From Luteipulveratus flavus (GTDB lineage Bacteria; Actinomycetota; Actinomycetes; Actinomycetales; Dermatophilaceae): 64,000 nt of DNA. Positions 42,224-53,666 of this stretch are shown here, in pieces. Every line of letters starts with the position of its first letter. The first letter of the stretch is position 1. The notes beneath the pieces are model-generated. The model made no database searches. It was not told where the DNA came from and worked only from the letters and a program-made list of their open reading frames with translations. The stretch lies in NCBI RefSeq assembly GCF_029080175.1, contig NZ_JARFJC010000049.1. One strand, written 5' to 3'. Made by a program: the position numbers and the translations under genes.

Positions 42224-44521
42224 TCAGGACCGATCGCTCCACTCGGCCTGCAGCAGGTCGAAGCGCAGCAGGTCGGCGTACGACCCGTCGCCGAGCGGCT
42301 CGGCCAGCCTGTCCGTCCCGACGTGGATGAACCCGTGCCGACGGGCGATCGCGGCGGAGGCGTCGTTGCCGGCGGCGACGTTGAGCCGCAGCCGGCGCCG
42401 TCCCAGGCCGCAGTCCTCGGTCGAGGTGAAGGCGTGGGCGAGCGCGAGTCCGACCGCCTCGGTCGCCACACCGGTGCCGCGGGCGTCCGGGTGGATCCAG
42501 TACCCGACCTCACCGGCCGTCCGGTCCTCGCCGCGCAGGTCCATGACGCTGACCGAGCCGACGGCGAGGTCGGTCCGCGGGTCCGCGATGCACCAGCCCA
42601 GCGTGGTGCCGGACGCCGCTGCGCGCCGCATCAGCCGGACGTAGGCGCGCGCGGCGTCGTCGGTGTACGGGTCGGGCAGCCCCGCCAGCCAGTGCCGCGT
42701 CGTGGCGTCCGCGCACCCCTGGACGATGCGGGGGACGTCCTCGTCGCGCCACGGACGCAGCCGCGCGCGCTCGCCGTCGAGCACCGGCACCACGAGCACG
42801 CCGCCGGCGGGGGCGAGCGAGGCCCGGCCGGCGGCGAGCAGCTCGAAGTGGGCGGCGTCCGCGACGGAGGCGTCGGCGCGTGCGAACGACCCGTGGCTCT
42901 CTCCCCAGCGGTGGAACCCGTGGCGCTCCAGCAACCGTTGCGACGCGACGTTCTCCAGGTCGGTCACGGCGCGCAGCCGTCGCAGCCCGAGACCGTCCTG
43001 CGCCAGGGGCGCGAACGCATGGTCCAGCACGGCCGGGATGGCCTCCCGCAGGTGGCCCCGGCCCCGTGCGTCGGCGTACAGCCAGTAGCCGAGCTCGGCG
43101 TCCCCGGGCGTTCCCGCCCCGATGCCGAACACCATGACCGCGCCGAGCGGGGCGTCCGTCGCGCGGTCGGCGATGCACCACTTCACGACCGTGCCCCGGT
43201 CGCGCTGCCGCTCGCCGCGCGTGAACCACGCGTCGTACGTGCCCGCCGTCGGCTGTGCGCCCGCCGGCATGAACCGCAGGCTGTCCCGGTCGAGGTCGCG
43301 CTCGCCGGACGGACGGTCGTGCGGCGTCCACGGACGCAGCCGCAACGAGCCCGTCTCCAGCACGGGGACGATCGCGGGCTCGACGGTCTGCGCGACGCGG
43401 TCGTCGGTGTCGAGCAGCTCGAACGTCAGGGCCCCGGTCGGGGGCCGGTCCTCGTGGGCGAGCACGGCGCGCTCGGTCGCGCACTCGTGGAACCCCGACC
43501 GCCGGAGCACCCGCTGGGAGGCCCGGTTGTCCTCGTCGGTACCCGCCTGCAGGTGGTGCAGCCCGAGGCCGGCGCGGCCCGCGTCGTCGGTGCGCGCGGC
43601 GAACGCGTGGGGGACCAGGAGCTCCAGGGCGTCCTGGAGCGCGCCGCGGCCGCGGGCGTGCGGATGCAGCCAGTAGCCGATGAGGCCCGTGCCCCGGGTG
43701 AAGTCGACGTCGAGGCGCTGGACCTGGATGCCACCCAGCGCCTCGTCGGTGCCGGCGTCGGCGATGCACCAGAACACGCCCTGGCCCACCGACATCCGGT
43801 GCAGCCGGGAGGAGCGCCAGTCCGCGAAGTTCTCCGGGGTCGGCGCCATGCCCTCGTTGTACAGCTCGGCCTGCTCGTCCGGCCAGGTCGTGGGCGCGTC
43901 CTCGGGCCGCCACGGACGCAGGCGCACCCGCTCGCCCTCCAGGTCGGCGGCCTCCCACCACGGGCGGCGCGGCCGGCGCGGGTCGCCGGCGCGCACGGAC
44001 GCGATCCACAGGTCCTCGACCTGCCCGGCGCCGTTCGCGTGCATGGCGGGCCAGGTGCCGTGCTGGACGAAGCCGTTGGCCCACGCCGCCCGCCAGGAGG
44101 CCAGGTTGCCCGCGGCCGCGCGCCAGGTCATCGTCCGTACGCCGTCGTGGGCGAACGCGTGCTCCAGCACCAGCCGTACGGCGCGGGTCGCGACCGACCG
44201 GCCGCGCGCGTCCGGGTGCAGGCCGAAGCCGATCTCCGCGGTGCCCGGAACCCGACGGGTGTAGTTCACCGTGCCCGCGAACGCCCCGTCGACCTCGATC
44301 GCCCAGAACCGGCGCTCGCCGGAGTCCCAGCCCGCACGCACGACCTCCAGGAACGCACGCCCGTGCGAGGCGTCGTACGGCATCGGCACGGTGGTCCAGC
44401 GCCGGGAGCGGGGATCGTTGGCCTGCTCCACGATGCGCGGTACGTCGGCCGGCCCGTGCGGGCGCAGCCGGACGTGCTCGTCGGAGAGGATCGGGACGAG
44501 CGCGGGCCAGGCCGAGGACAT
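42224..44521 (-). CDS. Four tandem RimJ/RimL-type GNAT domains in one protein
   Basis: A 765-residue protein built of four complete GNAT acetyltransferase domains at about 12-177, 195-371, 388-562 and 579-760. Each opens with a variant of RLRPW-x-x-x-D and each has the acetyl-CoA loop: DARGRS (104-109), HARGRG (288-293), DARGRG (484-489) and DARGTG (679-684). Three units also share a WCIAD strand. Most relatives have one or two domains. Targets are unknown; RimJ/RimL enzymes acetylate protein N-termini, but antibiotic or metabolite acetylation is possible. The ATG at 44521 is preferred; a GTG at 44530 adds three residues. Confidence 0.87.
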   Translation of the reverse strand: MSSAWPALVPILSDEHVRLRPHGPADVPRIVEQANDPRSRRWTTVPMPYDASHGRAFLEVVRAGWDSGERRFWAIEVDGAFAGTVNYTRRVPGTAEIGFGLHPDARGRSVATRAVRLVLEHAFAHDGVRTMTWRAAAGNLASWRAAWANGFVQHGTWPAMHANGAGQVEDLWIASVRAGDPRRPRRPWWEAADLEGERVRLRPWRPEDAPTTWPDEQAELYNEGMAPTPENFADWRSSRLHRMSVGQGVFWCIADAGTDEALGGIQVQRLDVDFTRGTGLIGYWLHPHARGRGALQDALELLVPHAFAARTDDAGRAGLGLHHLQAGTDEDNRASQRVLRRSGFHECATERAVLAHEDRPPTGALTFELLDTDDRVAQTVEPAIVPVLETGSLRLRPWTPHDRPSGERDLDRDSLRFMPAGAQPTAGTYDAWFTRGERQRDRGTVVKWCIADRATDAPLGAVMVFGIGAGTPGDAELGYWLYADARGRGHLREAIPAVLDHAFAPLAQDGLGLRRLRAVTDLENVASQRLLERHGFHRWGESHGSFARADASVADAAHFELLAAGRASLAPAGGVLVVPVLDGERARLRPWRDEDVPRIVQGCADATTRHWLAGLPDPYTDDAARAYVRLMRRAAASGTTLGWCIADPRTDLAVGSVSVMDLRGEDRTAGEVGYWIHPDARGTGVATEAVGLALAHAFTSTEDCGLGRRRLRLNVAAGNDASAAIARRHGFIHVGTDRLAEPLGDGSYADLLRFDLLQAEWSDRS

Positions 44522-44747
44522 GCGGACCACCCAAGCAAACGGTGCTCGGGACGCTCAAGGAGGTTCCCCGCGGACCCCCGTCGGGCCCCGGTTGTGTGAC
44601 CGGGAACCCACCAGGGCTCCGGACCGATTAACCTAGATGGGTCTGTCCGCGCGCAGCGCACCTTCGCGGTGCACGCGGCAGCCCGAGTAATGGCCGTCGT
44701 GTCGCCCGTCGTCGCGCTGCCACGAGACCGCTGACCAGGAGTCCTGC

Positions 44748-47492
<2,745 letters not shown>

Positions 47493-47509
47493 CTCCAGGA
47501 CGCACCATG

Positions 47510-47538
47510 AAGGCCGGGACCCGCTGGGTCCCGGCCTT
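47510..47538. terminator. Bidirectional terminator between secA and the Rv3235-like gene
   Basis: AAGGCCGGGACCC (47510-47522) and GGGTCCCGGCCTT (47526-47538) form a perfect 13-bp stem with a 3-base loop. It is 17 bases past the secA stop and 14 bases past the stop of the convergent gene, so it can end transcription from both sides. Confidence 0.85.
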
Positions 47539-47552
47539 CGTCGTCGGCGCTC

Positions 47553-48107
47553 CTAGCCGATCGTCATCTCCGTCAGCAGCCAGCGCCCGTCGACACCGTT
47601 GAGGCGCATCGCGACCGCGCGGACGCGTCCGTCCAGGACGACGACCGCCGCGGCCTCCACGACGCCGTCGACCGGCTCGTCGACCCGGACCCGTCGTACC
47701 TGGGTGTGCTGGACCGCGGCGCCGCGGCGCTGGGCGACCCGATGGCGACGGACGACGGTGGCGTGCACGGCCGGGACCATCCACCGGCTGAGCTGGTGGG
47801 GCTGGCGGACGCCGGTCACCGACTCCAGCGTGGCGTGCAGCAGCCGGTGCACCCAGACGGCCGGCTCCGGCAGGTCCGTCCGGAGGGTGGCCTGCGGGCC
47901 GAAGTCGGGGTCCTCGTCGCGGGCCCGGAAGTCGATCGCGAGGCTGCCCTGCACGTAGGAGGGGACGGCCCGTGGACGGCGCAGGCCGTGGCGCGCGCCG
48001 GCGTACAGCTCCCGGACCGACCCCTCGTCCAGGGCGGGCGGCTCGGGCGCGGCGGTCGGACGCAGGGTCACCGGGCGCGGGCAGGCGCGCAGCGTGGTGG
48101 TCGTCAT
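47553..48107 (-). CDS. Rv3235-family protein
   Basis: A 184-residue protein convergent with secA, where actinobacteria carry the Rv3235 family. Visible features are a Pro/Ala-rich start, VWVHRLLHATLESVTGVRQPHQLSRWM in the centre, and a C-terminal VVEAAAVVVLDGRVRAVAMRLNGVDGRWLLTEMTIG with a SecA-tail-like or NTF2-like beta character. Function unknown. The ATG at 48107 overlaps the LysM gene's stop by 4 bases, so the pair is co-translated. Confidence 0.8.
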   Translation of the reverse strand: MTTTTLRACPRPVTLRPTAAPEPPALDEGSVRELYAGARHGLRRPRAVPSYVQGSLAIDFRARDEDPDFGPQATLRTDLPEPAVWVHRLLHATLESVTGVRQPHQLSRWMVPAVHATVVRRHRVAQRRGAAVQHTQVRRVRVDEPVDGVVEAAAVVVLDGRVRAVAMRLNGVDGRWLLTEMTIG

Positions 48108-48937
48108 CGCAGGGCTCCTTCGGGGATGCGGAGGGTCTGGCCGACGGCGAGCACGTTGGGGTCGTCGCCGATCTCGTCCTTGTTGGTCTCGTACCAGCGG
48201 GGCCACTCGGCGGCCACCCGGGCCGGGGTGGCCTGGTCGCCGAGATGGCGCTCGACGATCGACCACAGGTCGTCGCCCCGCCGGACGACGATCTGCGCGG
48301 CATGGTCGTCCTCGGCCCCGCAGCCGGACAGCAGCCGTACGTGCTCGGCGCCACGGGCGCGGACGGCGGCCGGCCGGTGCGGGGTCCAGCCCGGGACCGG
48401 CGCCGCCTCGGGTGCGCACGCGTCGGCGGCCGGTGCGGTGGTCGCGCCGAACGACGGCACCGGCGCCGACTCGGCGAGCGCCGGCGTCCCGAACGCGGGG
48501 ACAGGCGCGGCGGCCTGCGCGGTCGCCACGACCGGCGACGGTACCTCGGTCGCACGGGCCGGACCCGAGCCGAGGGCCGTGACGGCCAGCAGCACAGCCG
48601 TCACCCGAAGGGCGACCTGCGGGGCCAGGTGCCACGGCAGCTCGACCTCGACGTACGCGGTACGGCGGCGCGGCCGCAGCAGGGTCACGGCGCAGGTGAG
48701 GAGCAGCACGGTGCACCACAGCAGCGCGAGGGCCAGCACCGCCAGGGCCAGGACCGTGACGCCGTCACCGACCTGCACCGACGGGCGGGCCCCGAGTGCA
48801 CCGACGAGATCGAGCAGAGCCCGCACGGACAGACCTGCGACGCCCAGCGTCACCGCGGCGGCGAGCAGACCCGCGGTGCCGGCCCGCCATCGGTGGGCCG
48901 TGCTCGGCTCTCGGAGCCGGTCCGGTGTCGCTGCCAT
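48104..48937 (-). CDS. Membrane protein with C-terminal LysM domain
   Basis: A 277-residue protein. Two or three hydrophobic helices lie in the first 130 residues (AGTAGLLAAAVTLGVAGLSV; VTVLALAVLALALLWCTVLLL), then an Ala/Pro/Val-rich linker of about 80 residues. The LysM peptidoglycan-binding fold is at the end (VVRRGDDLWSIVERHLGD, then NVLAVGQTLRIPEG). It should tether the membrane to the wall. GGGGAG 6 bases before the second ATG supports 48937 over the ATG at 48943. It is co-expressed with the Rv3235-like gene. Confidence 0.82.
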   Translation of the reverse strand: MAATPDRLREPSTAHRWRAGTAGLLAAAVTLGVAGLSVRALLDLVGALGARPSVQVGDGVTVLALAVLALALLWCTVLLLTCAVTLLRPRRRTAYVEVELPWHLAPQVALRVTAVLLAVTALGSGPARATEVPSPVVATAQAAAPVPAFGTPALAESAPVPSFGATTAPAADACAPEAAPVPGWTPHRPAAVRARGAEHVRLLSGCGAEDDHAAQIVVRRGDDLWSIVERHLGDQATPARVAAEWPRWYETNKDEIGDDPNVLAVGQTLRIPEGALR

Positions 48938-48969
48938 GTGCATCTCCCCAGGTGCGTTTCCTTGGCTGA

Positions 48970-49019
48970 CTGTGTCGAGCATTGCACATCAATGACGATC
49001 TGTGTCGATTAGTGCACAT
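48970..49019. repeat. Direct repeat pair in the divergent LysM promoter region
   Basis: Two 20-base copies, 48970-48989 and 49000-49019, match at 17 positions and start exactly 30 bases apart. Both begin CTGTGTCGA and end TGCACAT. They lie between the leftward LysM gene and the rightward gene at 49073. Spacing near three helical turns is typical of an operator bound by two regulator dimers on one DNA face. The binding factor is unknown. Confidence 0.45.
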
Positions 49020-49072
49020 GGTGGCCTCTTGTGCCGGAGGGAGTCGCGGGCAGGACCGCCTACGATGCGCGA

Positions 49073-49615
49073 GTGCGCTGGCAGGACTTGTTCGCCGATC
49101 TCGAGGGTCAGCTGCGCCAGGCGCAGCTGCGCGAACGCGATGCGGAGGTCGCCGACCGCACCCGGCGGGAACGAGCGACCGTCTCCTGGACCGACCGAGC
49201 GGCCGCGTCGATCGGCGCGACGCTCACCGTGGCGACGGCGGCCGGACGGATCACGGGCAGGCTCGACGACCTCGGTCAGGACTGGCTCCTGCTGGAGGAG
49301 TCGGGTCGCCGCAGCGCGCTCGTACCGGTGGCGGCGGTCGTCGGAGTCGTCGGCCTGGCGGTCCACGCCGACGACGACCATGGTCTGGGACGCCGGTTCG
49401 GGCTGACCGTGGCGCTGCGGGCCGTCAGCCGGGACCGAGCGCCCGTGGTCGTCCACGACGTCGTCGGCGGCGTCGCGTCCGGGACGATCGACCGGGTCGG
49501 TGCCGACCACTTCGACCTGGCGGAGCACCCGCCGGACCTCCCGCGGCGTCCGGAGTCGGTCACCGGCGAGCGCGTCGTCCCGTTCGCCGGCCTCGCGGTC
49601 GTGCGGCGCGCCTGA
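49073..49615 (+). CDS. Hypothetical protein with an Sm/Hfq-like beta segment
   Basis: A 180-residue protein I cannot assign to a family. The start is a charged helix (VRWQDLFADLEGQLRQAQLRER), followed by two similar beta-rich units, VATAAGRITGRLDDLGQDWLLLEE and VVHDVVGGVASGTIDRVGADHFDLAEH, resembling a duplicated small barrel. GTG at 49073 is chosen from the conserved-looking helix start. No signal peptide. Similar proteins lie near secA in many actinobacteria. Confidence 0.6.
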   Translation: MRWQDLFADLEGQLRQAQLRERDAEVADRTRRERATVSWTDRAAASIGATLTVATAAGRITGRLDDLGQDWLLLEESGRRSALVPVAAVVGVVGLAVHADDDHGLGRRFGLTVALRAVSRDRAPVVVHDVVGGVASGTIDRVGADHFDLAEHPPDLPRRPESVTGERVVPFAGLAVVRRA

Positions 49616-49627
49616 GGGCCCGACGGC

Positions 49628-49849
49628 TCAGGCGTCGACGTCCTCGTCGGCGAAGGCGTTGCTCTCGACCTGCTGCCGGGTCTGGGCGTACGCCCGCTGG
49701 ATGTAGCTCTCCAGCTCGGTGGTCTCGACCCGCCAGCTGCCGCCCACCTTGATCGCGGGCAGCTCGCCGCTCTTGACCAGGTTGTAGGCCTGCCGCGAGG
49801 AGATGTTCAAGGTCTCTGCGACGTCGGCGATCTGCACGAAACGCGGCAC
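49628..49849 (-). CDS. Excisionase/MerR-type helix-turn-helix DNA-binding protein
   Basis: A 73-residue protein of the HTH_17 family. VQIADVAETLNISSRQAYNLVKSGELPAIKVGGSWRV is the helix-turn-helix plus wing (shown here as IADVAETLNISSRQAYNLVK). The C-terminal helix ESYIQRAYAQTRQQV and an acidic tail follow. It is in the size class of BldC but differs in sequence. It is not next to an integrase, so a housekeeping regulator is likelier than an excisionase. It diverges from the CpaB-like gene. Confidence 0.78.
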   Translation of the reverse strand: MPRFVQIADVAETLNISSRQAYNLVKSGELPAIKVGGSWRVETTELESYIQRAYAQTRQQVESNAFADEDVDA

Positions 49850-50114
49850 GGCTGCTCCTACGGGTCATCGGGTCCACCCAGCCTGGCGCATCTGCGGCAC
49901 ATCTGCCGGAGGCCCTGTGGACAACGGCCGACGGTAGCACCGGCACGGCCTCGTCCCGGGCCGCCGCACGGCAGGGCGGGGACGGCAGCGGAGGGCGACC
50001 CGCGCTGGGGTTCGTGACGTTTTCTTTACCCTCGCCGTCGGACCGCGCGCCGCGGCCGCACGCAACCATGTGGTGCCGCCGCGGTCGTGGCGGGTGACGA
50101 CGAGGAGGACTGAC

Positions 50115-50807
50115 GTGGGGGAGACACGCGAGCGCTCGGTCGAGGCCGCGCTGCCGAGGCCGACCGCTCAGCGGCTGCAGAAGCCGTCCTGGCGAGACAG
50201 CCGGCTGGTCATCGGTGTGCTGCTGATCGTGCTGGCCACGGTGGCCGGCGCGACGGTGATCCAGCGGTGCGACCACTCGGTCGAGGTGCTGCAGGCCTCC
50301 CGCGCCCTCGTCCCGGGGCAGGCCATCACCGCGAGCGACGTGCACACGGTCCGCGTCCGGATGGACCACGCCGGTGGCACGTACCTCCCGGCGACCCGGG
50401 AGCTCCCGCGCGGCAAGGTGATCCGCGCGGTCGGCAAGGGTGAGCTGCTGCCGCGGACAGCAGTCGGGTCGCCGGCACAGGTCGCGGTGAAGGCCGTCTC
50501 CGTGCGCGTCGACCCCTCTCTCGCCGCGACCCTGGTGCCCGGCTCCGTGGTGGACGTCTGGGTGAGCGCGAAGAAGGAGGCCGCCGGCACCGCCTCGTAC
50601 GACAAGCCGTTGCGCACGGTCGAGCGGGCCGTGGTCTCGCGGGTCCCCCAGGACGGTGGCCGGTTCGGGATCGGCTCGGGCCAGGACGCGGCCGTGCACG
50701 TGCTGGTGCCGAGCGAGAAGGTCGCCGAGCTCATCGGGGCGGTCACCTCGGAGTCCAAGGTGACACTGATCCCCACGGCTGAGTCGCCGCTGCGGAGCGC
50801 CTCGTGA
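50115..50807 (+). CDS. SAF-domain protein (CpaB/RcpC-like)
   Basis: A 230-residue protein with one membrane helix (LVIGVLLIVLATVAGATVI, about 46-64). A SAF domain follows (VLQASRALVPGQAITASDVHTV, then GKVIRAVGKGELLPRTAV) and then a beta domain (VSVRVDPSLAATLVPGSVVDVWV). CpaB proteins assist Flp/Tad pilus assembly. GAGGAGG 7 bases upstream supports the GTG at 50115. It overlaps the CpaE-like gene by 4 bases, but no secretin, CpaF ATPase or TadBC genes are in the window. Confidence 0.8.
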   Translation: MGETRERSVEAALPRPTAQRLQKPSWRDSRLVIGVLLIVLATVAGATVIQRCDHSVEVLQASRALVPGQAITASDVHTVRVRMDHAGGTYLPATRELPRGKVIRAVGKGELLPRTAVGSPAQVAVKAVSVRVDPSLAATLVPGSVVDVWVSAKKEAAGTASYDKPLRTVERAVVSRVPQDGGRFGIGSGQDAAVHVLVPSEKVAELIGAVTSESKVTLIPTAESPLRSAS

Positions 50808-52228
50808 GCGCGACGACCGTGCTGACCGCGGTGTCGCCGCGGCTCGAGGCGCAGGTGGCCACGCGGCTGGAGGCCGCTCGTGGCCTGCGCCTGGTCCGTC
50901 GGTGCGCGGACGTGGAGGACCTGCTCGCCGCCGGAGCCGCCAACGTGGCCCGCACCGCGGTGGTCAGCGCCGACCTGCCCGGCCTCGACCGCACCGTGGT
51001 GGCGGACCTGCGCGCCGCCGGTGTGCTGGTGGCCGGCACCTTCGTCGACGGGGCGGAGGAGGACCAGCGCCGGCTGCGCCAGATCGGGGTCGAGCGCCTG
51101 CTGCCCCTCGACGCGCCGGCCGCGGACTGGGACCAGACCCTGACACCGCCCGACGCCGCCGCGGCCCCGGCCGCCCCGTCGTCCGCCGCGTCGCCCGCGC
51201 CCGCGGCGGGGGACGCCGACGCGGACATCGACGCCGCCATCAGCCGGGAGCTGCTCGGGGAGGCTCCGGTCCTGCGCCGGGCGGGGGCGAGTCCGGCCGG
51301 ATCCGGCTCGGCCGCAGCGGGATCGGTGAAGGTCGTGCTGCCCGCAGCGCCGGAGCCGGACGAGGAGTCCTCGGTCCCTCACCGGGTGATCGCCGTCTGG
51401 GGTCCGACGGGCGCGCCCGGACGCACCACCGTCGCGGTCAACCTCGCCGCCGAGATCGCCCGGCTCGGCCGTCGTGTCGTGCTCGTCGACGCCGACACCT
51501 ACGGGGCCTCGGTCGCTCAGCACCTCGCGCTGCTGGACGAGGCGCCCGGGGTGGCCGCGGCCGCCCGTCTCGCCGACGCCGGGTCGCTGGACAGGCCTCG
51601 CCTGGCGGCGACCGCGCCGGAGGTCTCGCCGGGGCTGCGGGTGCTCACCGGCCTGCCGCGCGCGGACCGCTGGACCGAGCTGCGGGAGGACGCGTTCGTC
51701 GAGGTCCTGCAGCAGTGCCGCACGCTGGCCCAGGTGACCGTCGTCGACGTCGGGTTCTGCCTGGAGGAGGACGAGGAGCTCAGCTACGACACCCGCGCGC
51801 CCCGCCGTAACGCGGCGACGACGGCTGCGCTCAGGGAGGCCGACGACGTGCTCGCCGTGGGTGCCGCCGATCCCGTCGGCCTGCAACGGCTCGTCCGCGG
51901 GCTGGACGACCTGCGAGCGTTCACCAGCACCCCGTGTGTCGTGGTGACCAAGGTGCGTGCGGCGGCCGTGGGCGGTGCGCCGGAACGCCGGATCCTGGAG
52001 GCCCTGGACCGGTTCGCCGGCGTGAGCACCCCGGTGCTCGTGCCCGACGACCGGGCCGCTCTCGACGCGGCGATGCTCGCCGGTCGGACCCTGGCCGAGA
52101 CGGCCGCCGGATCCCCGGCCCGCCGCGCGCTGGCGGCGCTCGCGGGCGAGCTCACCGGCGTCGAGGTGGCGCTGCGACGCCGTGGCGGTCTCGGCTCCCG
52201 ACGAGGACGGCGCACCTCGAGAGCCTGA
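50804..52228 (+). CDS. CpaE-like MinD/ParA-family ATPase
   Basis: A 474-residue protein. An N-terminal receiver-like region (1-110) leads to an Ala/Pro linker, then a MinD-type domain. The deviant Walker A is GPTGAPGRTT (200-209), with Arg where the Walker lysine normally sits. LVDADTYGASVAQHLALL is the next motif and VTVVDVGFCLEEDEE the Walker-B region. CpaE positions Flp pilus machinery. Arg in the P-loop occurs in actinobacterial members, but ATPase activity should be checked. Coupled to the SAF gene. Confidence 0.78.
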   Translation: MSATTVLTAVSPRLEAQVATRLEAARGLRLVRRCADVEDLLAAGAANVARTAVVSADLPGLDRTVVADLRAAGVLVAGTFVDGAEEDQRRLRQIGVERLLPLDAPAADWDQTLTPPDAAAAPAAPSSAASPAPAAGDADADIDAAISRELLGEAPVLRRAGASPAGSGSAAAGSVKVVLPAAPEPDEESSVPHRVIAVWGPTGAPGRTTVAVNLAAEIARLGRRVVLVDADTYGASVAQHLALLDEAPGVAAAARLADAGSLDRPRLAATAPEVSPGLRVLTGLPRADRWTELREDAFVEVLQQCRTLAQVTVVDVGFCLEEDEELSYDTRAPRRNAATTAALREADDVLAVGAADPVGLQRLVRGLDDLRAFTSTPCVVVTKVRAAAVGGAPERRILEALDRFAGVSTPVLVPDDRAALDAAMLAGRTLAETAAGSPARRALAALAGELTGVEVALRRRGGLGSRRGRRTSRA

Positions 52229-52238
52229 CGGTGGCAGG

Positions 52239-53666
52239 ATGGCGGCCGTGGTTGAACGGATGAGCTCGCTGGACGCCTCCTTCCTGTACCTGGAGGACCG
52301 CACCACGCCGATGCACGTCGGCAGCGTCCTGATCTTCAGTCCGGCCGACGACGGCTTCGACTACGACCGGCTCGTCAGCCTGGTGACCAACCGGATCGCG
52401 TACGTCCCCCGCTACCGCCAGCGCGTGCGGGAGATCCCCGGCGGGCTGCTCAGCCCGGTCTGGGTGGACGACGCGGACTTCGACGTGACCTACCACGTGC
52501 GCCGCTCGGCGCTGCCCCGTCCGGGGACGCCGGCCCAGCTGGAGGAGTTCGTCGCCCGCATCGAGGCGCGCCGGCTGGACCGCAGCCGGCCGCTGTGGGA
52601 GCTCTACCTCGTCGAGGGCCTGCAGGACGGTCGCTTCGCCATCGTCACCAAGACCCATCAGGCGATGGTCGACGGCGTCCACGCGATCGACATCGGTCAG
52701 GTGATCGTCGACACCGACATCGACACCGGCGTCCCCGTCCCGTACACCTGGCGCGCCGCGCGGGAGCCCAGCAGCGTCGAGCTCGTCGCGCAGGCCGCCA
52801 TCGACGTGGTGCGCCACCCGGCGACCATCGCGGACAACCTGCGGGCGGGTGTGCTGGACACCCGCCGGGTCGTGGGCCGGGCCGCCTCGGCGGTCGGGGA
52901 CCTCGCGGGTGCGGTCGCCCGATCGGCCGCCCTGCCCGCCCCGCCGAGCCCGCTCAACCGTGAGGTCGGGGCGCACCGCCGGTTCGTGATGGTCTCGACC
53001 GACCTGAAGGACTTCCAGCGCATCCGTCGCCGGGTCGCCCGTTCACGGGGGTCGATGGACGTGACGGTCCACGACGTCATCCTCACCACGATCGCCGGCG
53101 CGCTGCGCTCGTGGTTGCTGACCCGCGGCGAGTCGGTGACCACGGGTGAGAGCGTGCGCGCGATGGTGCCGATCAGCCTGCAGATCGACGGGGAGGAACG
53201 CGCGGACAGCGTCGCGCCCTGCTTCGTCGACCTCCCTGTCGGTGAGTCCCGTCCGACGATGCGGCTGCACCAGGTCGCCTACTCGATGCAGCAGCAGATG
53301 GAGAGCGGCCAGGGTGTCGGCGCCCGGACGATGGCCAACCTCGCGGGTTTCGCCCCGCCCACCCTGCACTCCCTGGGGGCGCGCGTCGGCAGCGCGATGT
53401 CGCGCCGGCTCTCCAACGTCGTGATCACCAACGTGCCGGGCCCGCAGCAGCCGCTGTACGCCGCGGACGCCCTGATGACGGCCGCCCACCCGGTCATTCC
53501 GCTGGCCAAGGGGCAGGCGCTGGCGATCGGGCTGACCTCGTACGACGGCGGGGTGTACTTCGGGCTGAACGCCGACCGCGACGCGATGCCGGACGTGGAC
53601 GTGCTGGGTCAGTGCCTGTTCGACGCACTGGAGGAGCTGCGCGAGGACAAGGAGGTGCTCGCATGA
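52239..53666 (+). CDS. Wax ester synthase/DGAT-family protein (Tgs3-like) with altered active site
   Basis: A 475-residue protein of the WS/DGAT family. It has MSSLDASFLYLEDRTTPMHVG at the start, RSRPLWELYLVEGL and NVVITNVPGPQQPLY. The catalytic HHxxxDG motif reads HQAMVDG here (H140, Q141, D145, G146). The second histidine, the general base in characterised enzymes, is Gln. M. tuberculosis Rv3234c (Tgs3), in the equivalent position, has the same kind of change as I recall it. Triacylglycerol synthesis is therefore doubtful. The ATG at 52239 is used; 52260 is an alternative. Confidence 0.82.
   Translation: MAAVVERMSSLDASFLYLEDRTTPMHVGSVLIFSPADDGFDYDRLVSLVTNRIAYVPRYRQRVREIPGGLLSPVWVDDADFDVTYHVRRSALPRPGTPAQLEEFVARIEARRLDRSRPLWELYLVEGLQDGRFAIVTKTHQAMVDGVHAIDIGQVIVDTDIDTGVPVPYTWRAAREPSSVELVAQAAIDVVRHPATIADNLRAGVLDTRRVVGRAASAVGDLAGAVARSAALPAPPSPLNREVGAHRRFVMVSTDLKDFQRIRRRVARSRGSMDVTVHDVILTTIAGALRSWLLTRGESVTTGESVRAMVPISLQIDGEERADSVAPCFVDLPVGESRPTMRLHQVAYSMQQQMESGQGVGARTMANLAGFAPPTLHSLGARVGSAMSRRLSNVVITNVPGPQQPLYAADALMTAAHPVIPLAKGQALAIGLTSYDGGVYFGLNADRDAMPDVDVLGQCLFDALEELREDKEVLA

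Noticed and set aside
49628..49849. Excisionase of an integrated element
   Set aside because: No integrase, attachment repeat or phage gene is near, and the gene sits in a conserved core region.
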